A DNA stretch of 39,979 nucleotides from DASRAJ01 sp039920305 (lineage in GTDB: Bacteria > Bacteroidota > Bacteroidia > Chitinophagales > UBA10324): positions 1-39,979 of the forward strand of contig JBDSEA010000109.1 in NCBI GenBank assembly GCA_039920305.1, given 5' to 3'. This document shows positions 25,501-32,875 of the stretch, in pieces. Position 1 is the stretch's first letter; the number at the start of each line of letters is the position of its first letter. A program made the translations under genes and the position numbers. The notes under the pieces were generated by a model, which was given only the letters and a program-made list of their open reading frames with translations, did not search any database and was not told the DNA's origin.

Positions 25501-26094
25501 TCAATGATGTTGCTTCATTCCTTCATTGAAGCAATTTCTGCATCTTGGCTCATAACAATCTTTTTCCCCAAGCATCACTACCGTTTTTTTCAAAGATTTT
25601 CTGAAAGAATAGGAAGCAAGATTTCCGCACACCATACAAATGGCGTGCACCTTAGTAATATACTCTGCAGCGGCAAGAAGCTGTGGCATAGGACCAAAAG
25701 GCTTGCCTGTGAAATCCATATCCAGCCCCGCAACAATTACCCTGATCCCTTTTTGTGTGAGCGTGGAACATACTTCGGGAAGCTCAGGGTCAAAGAATTG
25801 CCCCTCATCAATTCCAATCACTTCATTGCTTCCTGCAAGTATTAAAATTTCACCGGAATGATGAACCGGAGTGGATGCAATGTAGTTTTCATCATGTGAT
25901 ACGACGTTGATTTTATCATATCTTACATCAATAACCGGCTTGAAGATTTCAACTTGTTGCCGGGCAATTTTAACCCGTTTAAGCCTGCGTATCAGTTCTT
26001 CAGTTTTTCCTGAAAACATACAGCCGCAAATAACCTCCAGCCATCCTGTTCGCTGCTGATGTATGTAAGGCTCGATAAACATAAACTTCTGCAA
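25501..26094 (-). CDS. tdk: Thymidine kinase (type II)
   Basis: A 197-residue enzyme that phosphorylates thymidine with ATP in the salvage pathway. The Walker A loop is Gly-Cys-Met-Phe-Ser-Gly-Lys-Thr (24-31). Asp96 and the catalytic Glu97 occur in Gly-Ile-Asp-Glu-Gly-Gln-Phe-Phe. Asp124-Met-Asp-Phe is the Gly-Leu-Asp segment. The zinc site is Cys153-x2-Cys156 with Cys185-x2-Cys188, and the Tyr-rich substrate region follows. ATG at 26094 gives the extended N-terminus; the Met five codons later is an alternative start. It is divergent from the gene starting at 26216, across a 121-bp gap. Confidence 0.96.
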   Translation of the reverse strand: MQKFMFIEPYIHQQRTGWLEVICGCMFSGKTEELIRRLKRVKIARQQVEIFKPVIDVRYDKINVVSHDENYIASTPVHHSGEILILAGSNEVIGIDEGQFFDPELPEVCSTLTQKGIRVIVAGLDMDFTGKPFGPMPQLLAAAEYITKVHAICMVCGNLASYSFRKSLKKTVVMLGEKDCYEPRCRNCFNEGMKQHH

Positions 26095-26186
26095 TTTAAT
26101 ACTCCCGGATATGTTCAGGAAAACACAAACTATTTTAAAGACAATGGCTTAATTTACAGGGTAAAGTTTCACACCCAAATCCTTTG

Positions 26187-26194
26187 TAGTTTTG
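26187..26194 (+). promoter_or_regulatory. Candidate -7 box upstream of the 26216 gene
   Basis: TAGTTTTG fits TAnnTTTG and lies 21 bp before the ATG at 26216. A weak -33-like TTTC is at 26167-26170, 16 bp upstream of the box. Confidence 0.4.
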
Positions 26195-26215
26195 AAATAG
26201 AAATAGAAGAGCAAA

Positions 26216-26863
26216 ATGGATGAGTTCCGGCAATTAATTCAGATAGCAGAAAAAATCAGGCGGTTGCTTGATTCGGTTGCTGAAAATGGAGGGAAGTTTA
26301 CCGCGATTGATAAAGATATTCTTACGAATTATGTTCGTGAGCAGTATGAATTGATTGTGGGAATCAATACCCGGCCATCCCCGGTGGTTAGTTTTGAAAA
26401 TCAGGATTACATGAAGCTGCCTGCAGACCCAGTGAAGCTCAAAGAAGAAAAGCCTGCAGTGAACGGAAATCAAATGGATGACGGGAAAAATTCAGTATCC
26501 CCAGAAATGGAGACTAAAAAAACCATCTCAGATATTTACGCATTCCAGAAAGAAAACAAATCAACCGTTAATGATAAGTTTAAAAAGCAGGGGCCGGAAA
26601 TCGCAGACAAGCTAAAGCAAACTCCGATTAAAGATTTAAAATCTTATATTGGACTAAACAAGCAATTTGCTTTTATGAGCAAGCTGTTCAATGCGGACGA
26701 ACAGTTATATGAAGATGCGATTGCCAGACTCAATTCTTTCAGCAGCTATGAAGAAGCCACAGGATTTATTCAGAGCGAGCTATTACCTTCCTTAAACTGG
26801 AGCGATGATGAGCCGCTCGTTTCGGAATTTTTCACTCTGGTGATGCGACGTTATTTGAATTGA
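26216..26863 (+). CDS. Conserved hypothetical cytosolic protein
   Basis: A 215-residue protein with no signal peptide or membrane helix. Residues 1-55 form predicted helices with Asp-Lys-Asp-Ile-Leu. Residues 60-110 are polar, Pro/Lys/Glu-rich linker. The C-terminal half has a compact helical pattern: Ile-Lys-Asp-Leu-Lys-Ser-Tyr-Ile-Gly-Leu-Asn-Lys-Gln-Phe, then Leu-Phe-Asn-Ala-Asp-Glu, then Leu-Asn-Ser-Phe-Ser-Ser-Tyr-Glu-Glu-Ala, then Asn-Trp-Ser-Asp-Asp and a final Arg-Arg-Tyr-Leu-Asn. I recall such proteins from Bacteroidota genomes but no function. The last 32 bp overlap the 3' end of the convergent waaA gene. Both frames are well supported. Confidence 0.75.
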   Translation: MDEFRQLIQIAEKIRRLLDSVAENGGKFTAIDKDILTNYVREQYELIVGINTRPSPVVSFENQDYMKLPADPVKLKEEKPAVNGNQMDDGKNSVSPEMETKKTISDIYAFQKENKSTVNDKFKKQGPEIADKLKQTPIKDLKSYIGLNKQFAFMSKLFNADEQLYEDAIARLNSFSSYEEATGFIQSELLPSLNWSDDEPLVSEFFTLVMRRYLN

Positions 26864-28100
26864 GCTGTGCAAGGTAATTCATGATTTTCGCAGTTGCACC
26901 CGTTTCGGCCTGAACCCATTCACGGTTCATTTGTCCCAATGCATGATTTTCTTTTAGCAGATAGAAATCAAATGCATTTTTAAGCTCTTCAGTATTCCGA
27001 ATTGATTTTCCGCCGCCGTTTTCAATCAGCAATTTCGCTTCTGCGAACCTTTCGTAATTGGGTCCGAATATAACCGGAATGCCAAATGCGGCTGGCTCAA
27101 GGGTATTATGTATTCCTTTACCAAAGCCCCCGCCAATGTAGGCGATATCTGCGTACTGATAAATGCGGGAAAGCAGACCTGACCGGTCAACAATCAGAAT
27201 TTTCTCCTGAGTAATTTCTTTTCCCTCCTCTGCTTGTGAGTAAATGATAACCGGTCGGTTTAAATGCTTCTGAAGTTTTATAAGATTGGTAGAACTGATC
27301 TCGTGCGGAACCACCACAAGACTCCATTCATCATCCAGGTAACCGGCGAGCTCAAAAATTAATTGCTCATCACGGGGCCATGTGCTTCCGGCCACCAGCA
27401 GCTTTCTGCCATTCTTAAAAGTTTCAATTACATGAACTGACCCGGGTATTGAAGCGATTTCACTAACGCGGTCGAAACGCGTATCGCCGGCAAGCTCAGC
27501 ATTTTCAAACCCGTTATTCCTGAAGAGTTGTAATGAGAACAAATCCTGAACAAAAATCCGGTTTGAGGCGCTAACCACTTTTTTCAGGGGAAGCATCCAC
27601 GGATTGAACAGAGGATGTTTTTTTCGGGCTGCAACAGAAATGAATACGATGGGAATTTTTCTGCGGATTATTTCACTGATAAAATGAAACCAGTATTCAT
27701 ACTTAATAAATACCACGAGTTTTGGATCCACCAGTGATAGGAATTTTTTTGCGTTTGCCCTGGTATCAATTGGCAGATAAAAAATGTAATCAGCCCCTGA
27801 ATAATTTTTTCGCAGCTCAAAGCCGGAGGGGGAAAAAAAAGTAAGTACTATTTTTTGACCGGGAAATCTTTTTCTGTATGCTTCAATTACCGGACGCCCC
27901 TGTTCGAACTCACCCGCTGAGGCACAATGAAACCAAACTCTCTCCTGACCGGGAATAAGTGTATTCTGAATTACAGCAAGAAGATTTTCTCTTCCTTTCC
28001 TCCATTGGCTTGCTTTTGATTTCCAAAGGGATGATACTGAGATACCCAGCAGGTAAAATCTTATTCCGGCATCATACAGAAAAACAAAGATAAAACTCAT
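26832..28100 (-). CDS. waaA: 3-deoxy-D-manno-octulosonic acid (Kdo) transferase
   Basis: A 422-residue GT-B glycosyltransferase that adds Kdo to lipid A precursors at the inner membrane. The start at 28100 gives a short N-terminal hydrophobic anchor (residues 2-22). A longer open frame starting at 28181 adds 27 residues not expected for this family and would overlap the upstream gene. The catalytic base is Glu64 in Cys-Ala-Ser-Ala-Gly-Glu-Phe, followed by Leu-Thr-Phe-Phe-Ser-Pro-Ser-Gly-Phe-Glu. C-terminal sugar-nucleotide motifs include Ala-Gly-Ser-Thr-Trp-Pro-x-Asp-Glu and Ile-Gly-Gly-Gly-Phe-Gly-Lys-Gly-Ile-His-Asn-x-Leu-Glu-Pro. It lies 29 bp after the outer-membrane protein gene, so one operon is likely. 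Its stop overlaps the convergent neighbour. Confidence 0.93.
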   Translation of the reverse strand: MSFIFVFLYDAGIRFYLLGISVSSLWKSKASQWRKGRENLLAVIQNTLIPGQERVWFHCASAGEFEQGRPVIEAYRKRFPGQKIVLTFFSPSGFELRKNYSGADYIFYLPIDTRANAKKFLSLVDPKLVVFIKYEYWFHFISEIIRRKIPIVFISVAARKKHPLFNPWMLPLKKVVSASNRIFVQDLFSLQLFRNNGFENAELAGDTRFDRVSEIASIPGSVHVIETFKNGRKLLVAGSTWPRDEQLIFELAGYLDDEWSLVVVPHEISSTNLIKLQKHLNRPVIIYSQAEEGKEITQEKILIVDRSGLLSRIYQYADIAYIGGGFGKGIHNTLEPAAFGIPVIFGPNYERFAEAKLLIENGGGKSIRNTEELKNAFDFYLLKENHALGQMNREWVQAETGATAKIMNYLAQLNSNNVASPE

Positions 28101-28129
28101 GCTCTTGAGATCGTGAATCAACAGTGCAG

Positions 28130-28894
28130 TTAATGAGTATAAAAACGCTGTTCTCCTTTTCCATAGAAAGGAAGAACCCATGAAAGCTTGAAGCTTAATA
28201 AAATATCCACTCTTTCTGAATCATCCTTTTTCATCTGGTCAAAATTAAAATCACGCCGGTTTTGTGTAAATGCCTCTATAATCTCTATGCCTGCATTGAA
28301 GTTCAGAAAGCGGCGGGCATCAAGATGTAAGTAGCCGGCATATTGCGAAATGGCAAACCCGTTGGTGAGGCGATCATAGCCTTTGGAGTATTCGCCATCC
28401 ACAAAGGGAACCGCCTTATCAGGATCGTCGATCTTTATTTTGTGCTGAAGAAACCCTGCACCAACCATTACATTCAATCCCGAATTCGGATTGGAGCCAC
28501 CTACAGTAAAAAGCTTTCCCGCCTTGCCAAAAAATGAAAAGCCTCTTTCAAATAATATTACCGACTCTGCAATTCCGTTGGTTCCAATAAAAAATCCCTG
28601 TGAAGTAAATAAGCCATCGATGATTGTATCCTCCCTGATATTACCTCCGAAAAGAAAATTGCCTTCAGCACCTATCATTAAATTATGCGCCATTTTGAAG
28701 GTAAAGGCGGTACCTATATTATGATTGCTTCCGAACCGGCTTGCCATATCAGCAAATGGAACCTGGAATGCATAGCTAAGACTCAGGAGTTTTGCATTTA
28801 CAGCTGTATCAATAATGTTTGTTCCTGGCTGTGCATTTAAAATATTACTCCTCAAAAAAGTCAAAAGAATAATGATGAAAAATATTTTTTGCAT
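28130..28894 (-). CDS. Putative outer-membrane beta-barrel protein
   Basis: A 254-residue protein with a signal peptide (residues 1-21, cleavage before Gln-Pro-Gly). The rest alternates Gly/aromatic strands with polar turns, as in small outer-membrane barrels: Phe-Gly-Ser-Asn-His-Asn-Ile-Gly-Thr-Ala, Gly-Ala-Glu-Gly-Asn-Phe-Leu-Phe-Gly-Gly, Phe-Gly-Lys-Ala-Gly-Lys-Leu. It ends in Leu-Ser-Trp-Val-Leu-Pro-Phe-Tyr, then a short polar tail. I cannot assign a ligand. It precedes waaA with a 29-bp gap, suggesting co-transcription with an LPS core gene. The function is unknown. Confidence 0.75.
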   Translation of the reverse strand: MQKIFFIIILLTFLRSNILNAQPGTNIIDTAVNAKLLSLSYAFQVPFADMASRFGSNHNIGTAFTFKMAHNLMIGAEGNFLFGGNIREDTIIDGLFTSQGFFIGTNGIAESVILFERGFSFFGKAGKLFTVGGSNPNSGLNVMVGAGFLQHKIKIDDPDKAVPFVDGEYSKGYDRLTNGFAISQYAGYLHLDARRFLNFNAGIEIIEAFTQNRRDFNFDQMKKDDSERVDILLSFKLSWVLPFYGKGEQRFYTH

Positions 28895-28899
28895 CCCGA

Positions 28900-28907
28900 C
28901 AAAGGTA
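28900..28907 (-). promoter_or_regulatory. Candidate -7 box, possibly leaderless, for the outer-membrane protein gene
   Basis: On the minus strand TACCTTTG matches TAnnTTTG and ends only 5 bp before the ATG at 28894-28892. The transcript would start at or next to the start codon. No -33 box is visible. Confidence 0.4.
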
Positions 28908-28941
28908 GGGACTTGAAGCTACTCACAGAATTTTCCCTCCC

Positions 28942-28949
28942 TATATTTG
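28942..28949 (+). promoter_or_regulatory. Candidate -7 box of the aminotransferase operon
   Basis: TATATTTG, followed by CGGCG, matches TAnnTTTG. It leaves about 20 bp of leader before the ATG at 28976. The nearer ATG at 28958 would lie almost on the start point, which favours the later start. No -33 box was found at the usual distance. Confidence 0.5.
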
Positions 28950-28975
28950 CGGCGCCAATGAAGAATGCTTTCGCT

Positions 28976-30121
28976 ATGCGCAAAATTGAAATGGTTGATC
29001 TGAAGGCGCAGTATCAGAAAATCAAGGTGGAAATTGATCATGCAATACAGGAGGTTGTAGATTCTGCTGCATTCATCAGTGGGAAGCCTGTTCAGGATTT
29101 TGCCCGCGATCTGGAAGCATACCTCGGAGTTAAGCATGTGATCGCCTGTGCCAACGGAACTGATGCATTACAAATTGCAATGATGGCGCTAGGCCTTCAG
29201 GAGGGTGATGAGGTGATTTGTCCGTCATTTACCTACTTTGCCACTGCCGAAGTGATTGCATTATTAAAGCTAACCCCGGTTTTTGTTGATGTAAATGACA
29301 GGACTTTTAATATGGAGGCCGGTGAAGTTGAAAAAGCCATTACGCACAAAACCAAAGCAATCGTACCTGTTAATTTATATGGCCAGAGCGTGGACATTGA
29401 ACCGCTGATTGCTCTCGGAATGAAATTTAATATTCCGCTTATTGAAGATAATGCACAAGCCATTGGAGGAGAATATGTGTTTGGCGATGGAAGGGTAAAG
29501 AAGACAGGAACGATGACAGCCATCGGTACCACCTCATTTTTTCCTTCCAAGAATCTGGGATGCTACGGAGACGGAGGAGCGCTTACCACCCATGATGATG
29601 AGCTCGCAGAAAAAATTCGCATGATTGCTAACCATGGTCAGCGCACCCGGTACTATCATGAAATGATCGGTGTGAATTCCAGGCTTGATACCATTCAGGC
29701 GGCAGTATTAAAAATAAAGCTCCGGCATCTTGATGAGTATGCTGAAGCCAGAAAAAAGGCAGCTGATTTTTATGACCGGGCTTTCTCTGGTCAGTTGAAA
29801 ATTAAAATTCCGTACCGCTCACCCAATGTGATGCATGTTTTTCATCAATACACATTAACTGTAGATGAAAATAGAAATGAACTGGTAGAATTCCTGAAAC
29901 AGAAACACATTCCTGCAATGGTCTACTATCCTGTTCTTTGCCATTCACAAAATGCATTCGCGCATGGGAGCCCCTACGGGAAAGGGGTGGCAAGAGTTTG
30001 CGGCGAATTGAAAAACAGCTTCTGGCTGAGCGACCGCGTGTTGAGCCTGCCCATGCATACTGAGCTTGACGAAGAGCAGCTGGATTATATCACTAAAACC
30101 GTTTTGGAATTTTATAATTAA
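28976..30121 (+). CDS. DegT/DnrJ/EryC1/StrS aminotransferase
   Basis: A 381-residue PLP enzyme that transfers an amino group to a nucleotide-keto-sugar. The chosen start opens Met-Arg-Lys-Ile-Glu-Met-Val-Asp-Leu-Lys, the usual beginning of this family; ATG 28958 and a longer frame from 28889 are less likely. Key residues are Asp158 in Leu-Ile-Glu-Asp-Asn-Ala-Gln, Lys192 in Phe-Phe-Pro-Ser-Lys-Asn-Leu-Gly (Schiff base), and Gly-Asp-Gly-Gly-Ala-Leu after it. The Ala-Asn-Gly-Thr-Asp-Ala-Leu-Gln segment is the phosphate cup. It is followed after 18 bp by UDP-glucose dehydrogenase, so a UDP-sugar (for example a uronate-derived keto-sugar) is a reasonable substrate, but that is inference. The product would feed surface polysaccharide. 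Confidence 0.92.
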   Translation: MRKIEMVDLKAQYQKIKVEIDHAIQEVVDSAAFISGKPVQDFARDLEAYLGVKHVIACANGTDALQIAMMALGLQEGDEVICPSFTYFATAEVIALLKLTPVFVDVNDRTFNMEAGEVEKAITHKTKAIVPVNLYGQSVDIEPLIALGMKFNIPLIEDNAQAIGGEYVFGDGRVKKTGTMTAIGTTSFFPSKNLGCYGDGGALTTHDDELAEKIRMIANHGQRTRYYHEMIGVNSRLDTIQAAVLKIKLRHLDEYAEARKKAADFYDRAFSGQLKIKIPYRSPNVMHVFHQYTLTVDENRNELVEFLKQKHIPAMVYYPVLCHSQNAFAHGSPYGKGVARVCGELKNSFWLSDRVLSLPMHTELDEEQLDYITKTVLEFYN

Positions 30122-30139
30122 ATTTTTTTAACTCTTTCC

Positions 30140-31495
30140 ATGAATATAGCAGTAATCGGTACCGGATATGTTGGCCTTGTTACAGGAACCTGCTTCGCAG
30201 AGATGGGCAATGATGTGACCTGCGTTGATATCAATGAAGAAAAAATTCGCTCACTTAAAAATGGCAGGCTTACCATATTTGAACCGGATCTTGATCTGCT
30301 GTATGACCGCAACCTCAAACAGGGCCGGCTGCATTTTACCACCTCACTTGATGAGGCGGTAAAAAATGCAAAGGTGTTATTTCTAGCCCTTCCTACGCCG
30401 GAAGGAGAGGATGGAAGCGCAGACCTCTCTTATGTGATCAATGCTGCAATTGATATTGGAAAGCTCATTACCGAATACAAAATTATAGTTGATAAAAGCA
30501 CCGTGCCGGTGGGCACCGCAGAGAAAGTTCACGATGCGATATCCATGCATGCCCGCACAGAATTCGATGTAGTCAGCAATCCTGAGTTTCTGCGTGAAGG
30601 AATTGCCGTAGAAGATTTTATGAAACCCGACCGCGTGGTTGTAGGAACTACATCTGATCGCGCAAAAAAGCTGATGGAAATTCTCTACGAGCCCTTTGTA
30701 AGGCAGGGCAATCCAATCATCTTTATGGATGAGCGATCTGCGGAAATGACTAAATATGCCGCCAACTCATATCTCGCTGCACGAATCTCATTTATGAACG
30801 ATATTGCTAACTTATGTGAGTTGCTGGGTTGTGATGTTGACATGGTGCGAAGAGCAGTGGGTGGTGATGCGCGAATAGGAAAGCGTTTTTTATTTCCCGG
30901 CATTGGCTACGGAGGCAGTTGCTTTCCAAAAGATGTAAAGGCTCTTTCAAAAGCCGCAAATGATACGGGTTATGAAATGAGAATCTTGAATGCTGTAATA
31001 AAAGTTAATGAGCGGCAGAGATTGATATTGGTAGAAAAAATGGACCAATATTTCAACAAGATATGGAATGATAAAAAAATCGCGATCTGGGGTGTCGCAT
31101 TTAAACCTAATACTGATGACATTCGCGAGGCGCCTTCGTTGTACATCATTAATGATCTGCTTAAACGGGGGTGCCAGGTTTCAGTTTATGATCCGGAGGG
31201 ACTCAAAAACCTTAGAAAAATATTCAATAATAAAATTGAATACTTTGATGATATTTATTCGCCCCTTAAAAATGCGGATGCATTGATGATCCTCACAGAA
31301 TGGAGCGTATTCCGTACCGTTGATTTTGACAAGATTGGTTCCATGATGAAGGAGAAGGTGATTTTTGACGGAAGAAATCTTTACAACCTCGATCAGATTC
31401 AGGAATGCGGATTTTATTATAGCAGTGTGGGCAGAAAGACCATTATACCCATGAACACAGAAGCCCTGAAACCTGAAGAGGGGCAGACTTCCTGA
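30140..31495 (+). CDS. ugd: UDP-glucose/GDP-mannose dehydrogenase family (UDP-glucose 6-dehydrogenase)
   Basis: A 451-residue NAD-dependent four-electron dehydrogenase making UDP-glucuronate. The Rossmann start is Gly7-Thr-Gly-Tyr-Val-Gly-Leu (7-13). Asp118-Lys-Ser-Thr-Val-Pro-Val-Gly-Thr is the second signature. Lys205 and Asn209 lie in Glu-Met-Thr-Lys-Tyr-Ala-Ala-Asn, and the catalytic Cys261 in Gly-Gly-Ser-Cys-Phe-Pro-Lys-Asp. The C-terminal domain carries Trp-Gly-Val-Ala-Phe-Lys-Pro-Asn-Thr-Asp-Asp-x-Arg-Glu. It follows the aminotransferase gene by 18 bp, forming a two-gene nucleotide-sugar unit. No further polysaccharide genes follow. No clear terminator is seen after it. Confidence 0.94.
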   Translation: MNIAVIGTGYVGLVTGTCFAEMGNDVTCVDINEEKIRSLKNGRLTIFEPDLDLLYDRNLKQGRLHFTTSLDEAVKNAKVLFLALPTPEGEDGSADLSYVINAAIDIGKLITEYKIIVDKSTVPVGTAEKVHDAISMHARTEFDVVSNPEFLREGIAVEDFMKPDRVVVGTTSDRAKKLMEILYEPFVRQGNPIIFMDERSAEMTKYAANSYLAARISFMNDIANLCELLGCDVDMVRRAVGGDARIGKRFLFPGIGYGGSCFPKDVKALSKAANDTGYEMRILNAVIKVNERQRLILVEKMDQYFNKIWNDKKIAIWGVAFKPNTDDIREAPSLYIINDLLKRGCQVSVYDPEGLKNLRKIFNNKIEYFDDIYSPLKNADALMILTEWSVFRTVDFDKIGSMMKEKVIFDGRNLYNLDQIQECGFYYSSVGRKTIIPMNTEALKPEEGQTS

Positions 31496-31573
31496 AAAAT
31501 TTTTACACCTATTCCTGTGTCTTCCGAAACTCATTAAAAAGACCACTAAATTTCCTCGGCTGACTAAGGAGCT

Positions 31574-31737
31574 CGTCTGCGACTCCAGTGCTTGTCTCCA
31601 TGCCAAACCATCACACAAGCAGCCTTCGCACAAAGAACAAAAACACAGGCTAGAACACTACGTGTTTCCAACATGTCTGTCCACCGACCTCCGTTGTCGG
31701 GCTTAAGTGTCCAGAACCTCATTCGTACTCGCAGACG
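31574..31737. other. GC-rich multi-hairpin island (candidate structured RNA or interspersed repeat)
   Basis: Outer arms CGTCTGCGA (31574-31582) and TCGCAGACG (31729-31737) are perfect inverted copies. Three smaller perfect stems lie inside without overlap: TGCTTGT/ACAAGCA (31589-31595, 31615-31621), AAACAC/GTGTTT (about 31641-31646, 31671-31676), and CCGAC/GTCGG (31684-31688, 31696-31700). I counted about 52% G+C for 31561-31740, higher than its AT-rich surroundings. An open frame on each strand crosses it, but neither looks like a known protein. This could be a structured RNA, a palindromic repeat, or a remnant of a mobile element. The function is unknown and the strand undecided. Confidence 0.45.
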
Positions 31738-31790
31738 GCGAGAGAGTATTATTTCACGAATTTTTGTACCCCCCTCTAGGCCACAAGTAG

Positions 31791-32000
31791 TTATTGAATA
31801 TCCAGTTGCGCATTTCCAAATATTTGGCCACTATCATCATTTACCTGGATAGAATAAAAACCGGCGGATAATCCCGAAAGATCCAATTTATAAATAGAAC
31901 CTGAAAACGAAGCAATTCTAACTATTTTACTATACATATCTGTCATTTCAAGATTGTAAGCTCCCTGAGGAATGAAAGTGAAGAACGAATGTAATCTTTT
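31791..32000 (-). pseudogene. Orphan T9SS type A sorting-domain remnant
   Basis: Read on the minus strand, a 70-codon frame between an upstream stop (32001-32003) and a TAA at 31791-31793 ends like a T9SS type A tail. It shows Gly-Ala-Tyr-Asn-Leu-Glu-Met-Thr-Asp-Met-Tyr-Ser-Lys, then Ile-Tyr-Lys-Leu-Asp-Leu-Ser-Gly-Leu-Ser-Ala-Gly-Phe-Tyr-Ser-Ile-Gln-Val, and a short last strand. There is no signal peptide and no passenger domain upstream. This looks like the last piece of a decayed secreted-protein gene. The rest of 32004-32149 shows nothing I recognise. Confidence 0.65.
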
Positions 32001-32149
32001 TTAATTTGTGAACAATGCTGTGATTAATCTTCTTTTCACATATTTTCGAAACAGAAATGGTGTGATAAAAAAATAAAATACTTGGACGTTGATACTAAAA
32101 CCTAATGTTGTTAATTTCACCCGTTGTTTTGTAAGCCAACCCATGCCAG

Positions 32150-32176
32150 AAAAAAAGGAGACCATCACTGATCTCC
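32150..32176 (-). terminator. Rho-independent terminator of the PepSY-like gene
   Basis: On the minus strand GGAGA pairs with TCTCC (outer part of GGAGATCAGTGATGGTCTCC), followed by a run of seven T. It lies 24 bp after the stop of the gene ending at 32201. Confidence 0.85.
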
Positions 32177-32200
32177 TTCTCTTACCCACGCTTTGACTTA

Positions 32201-32662
32201 TTACTTATCGTGGTCTGTATGCTCCTTAATTTCTTCTTTCATTTTATTTTTTTCTTCTCTCAGGAAGTTACCGGTTTTATCAAAATAATACCTTACTCCT
32301 TTGCTTTCTGATGGAACATAATATGTTTTATCTCCATTCTCATCAGTGATGCTGTACACCCGGTAATTTTTCTCATCCGGATACTTATTTACATAGTATT
32401 CTTTTACGGTTGCCGGATATTCTTTCATATCTAACTCAACCTCATTTCTTACAATTCGTGCATCTTTATCAAATACAACCCAGTTATGCATTCCATTTTT
32501 ATCAGTATAAGCAGCAACATAATTTCCATCATCGGTAGTCCAGGTGGCCCCTGTAACATCAGGATATTTCGCACTAAAGGTGGATTGTATGTTTGAAGGA
32601 GCTTGAGCAAATGATGCGGCGCTTACTATTGCGAGCGCGAGCACAAAAAATAATTTCTTCAT
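32201..32662 (-). CDS. PepSY-like (BLIP-like) periplasmic protein
   Basis: A 153-residue protein with a signal peptide (residues 1-19, Ala-Ser-Phe-Ala). It has two repeats of the PepSY-like pattern: Phe-Ser-Ala-Lys-Tyr-Pro-Asp followed by Ala-Thr-Trp and Asn-Tyr-Val-Ala-Ala-Tyr, then Tyr-Val-Asn-Lys-Tyr-Pro-Asp with Tyr-Arg-Val-Tyr and Tyr-Phe-Asp-Lys-Thr-Gly. The fold is like that of beta-lactamase-inhibitor proteins, but inhibition is not implied. The Lys/Glu-rich tail is probably disordered. It lies on the same strand downstream of the RND permease (213 bp away). A strong terminator follows. Confidence 0.82.
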   Translation of the reverse strand: MKKLFFVLALAIVSAASFAQAPSNIQSTFSAKYPDVTGATWTTDDGNYVAAYTDKNGMHNWVVFDKDARIVRNEVELDMKEYPATVKEYYVNKYPDEKNYRVYSITDENGDKTYYVPSESKGVRYYFDKTGNFLREEKNKMKEEIKEHTDHDK

Positions 32663-32852
32663 AGGTTTTGGTTTTTGTTTTAGAGAATGTTTTTCAACTC
32701 CCTTTTCAAGAGTAATGCCAATCCCTATTTTGGAACTCTATAAGGGTGTGGTTTTTAAATAAAATTATCCATTGCTTTTTATTCATTTCCTGTTTTGGAA
32801 AAAATAAATTCAAAACGGAAAAAGAACTCACCGTTATCAGCAAATCATCTTT

Positions 32853-32873
32853 TATCTTAAAAAATTTAAGATA
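32853..32873 (-). other. AT-rich palindrome at the 3' end of the RND operon
   Basis: TATCTTAAA and TTTAAGATA are perfect inverted arms with a 3-nt spacer, ending 3 bp after the stop codon of the permease gene. It may stabilise the transcript end, but it lacks a T-run and G+C, so a terminator role is uncertain. Confidence 0.4.
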
Positions 32874-32875
32874 GT

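Noticed and set aside
28101..28181. Longer start for waaA at 28181
   Set aside because: The extra 27 residues are not family-like and overlap the end of the upstream outer-membrane protein gene.
31568..31790. Minus-strand frame of about 70 codons through the same island
   Set aside because: No start context, domain or transposase motif recognised; left as part of the structured island.
31592..31852. Plus-strand 86-codon frame across the GC-rich island
   Set aside because: Arg/Pro-rich composition, no recognisable domain, and the opposite strand carries the sorting-domain tail; probably non-coding.
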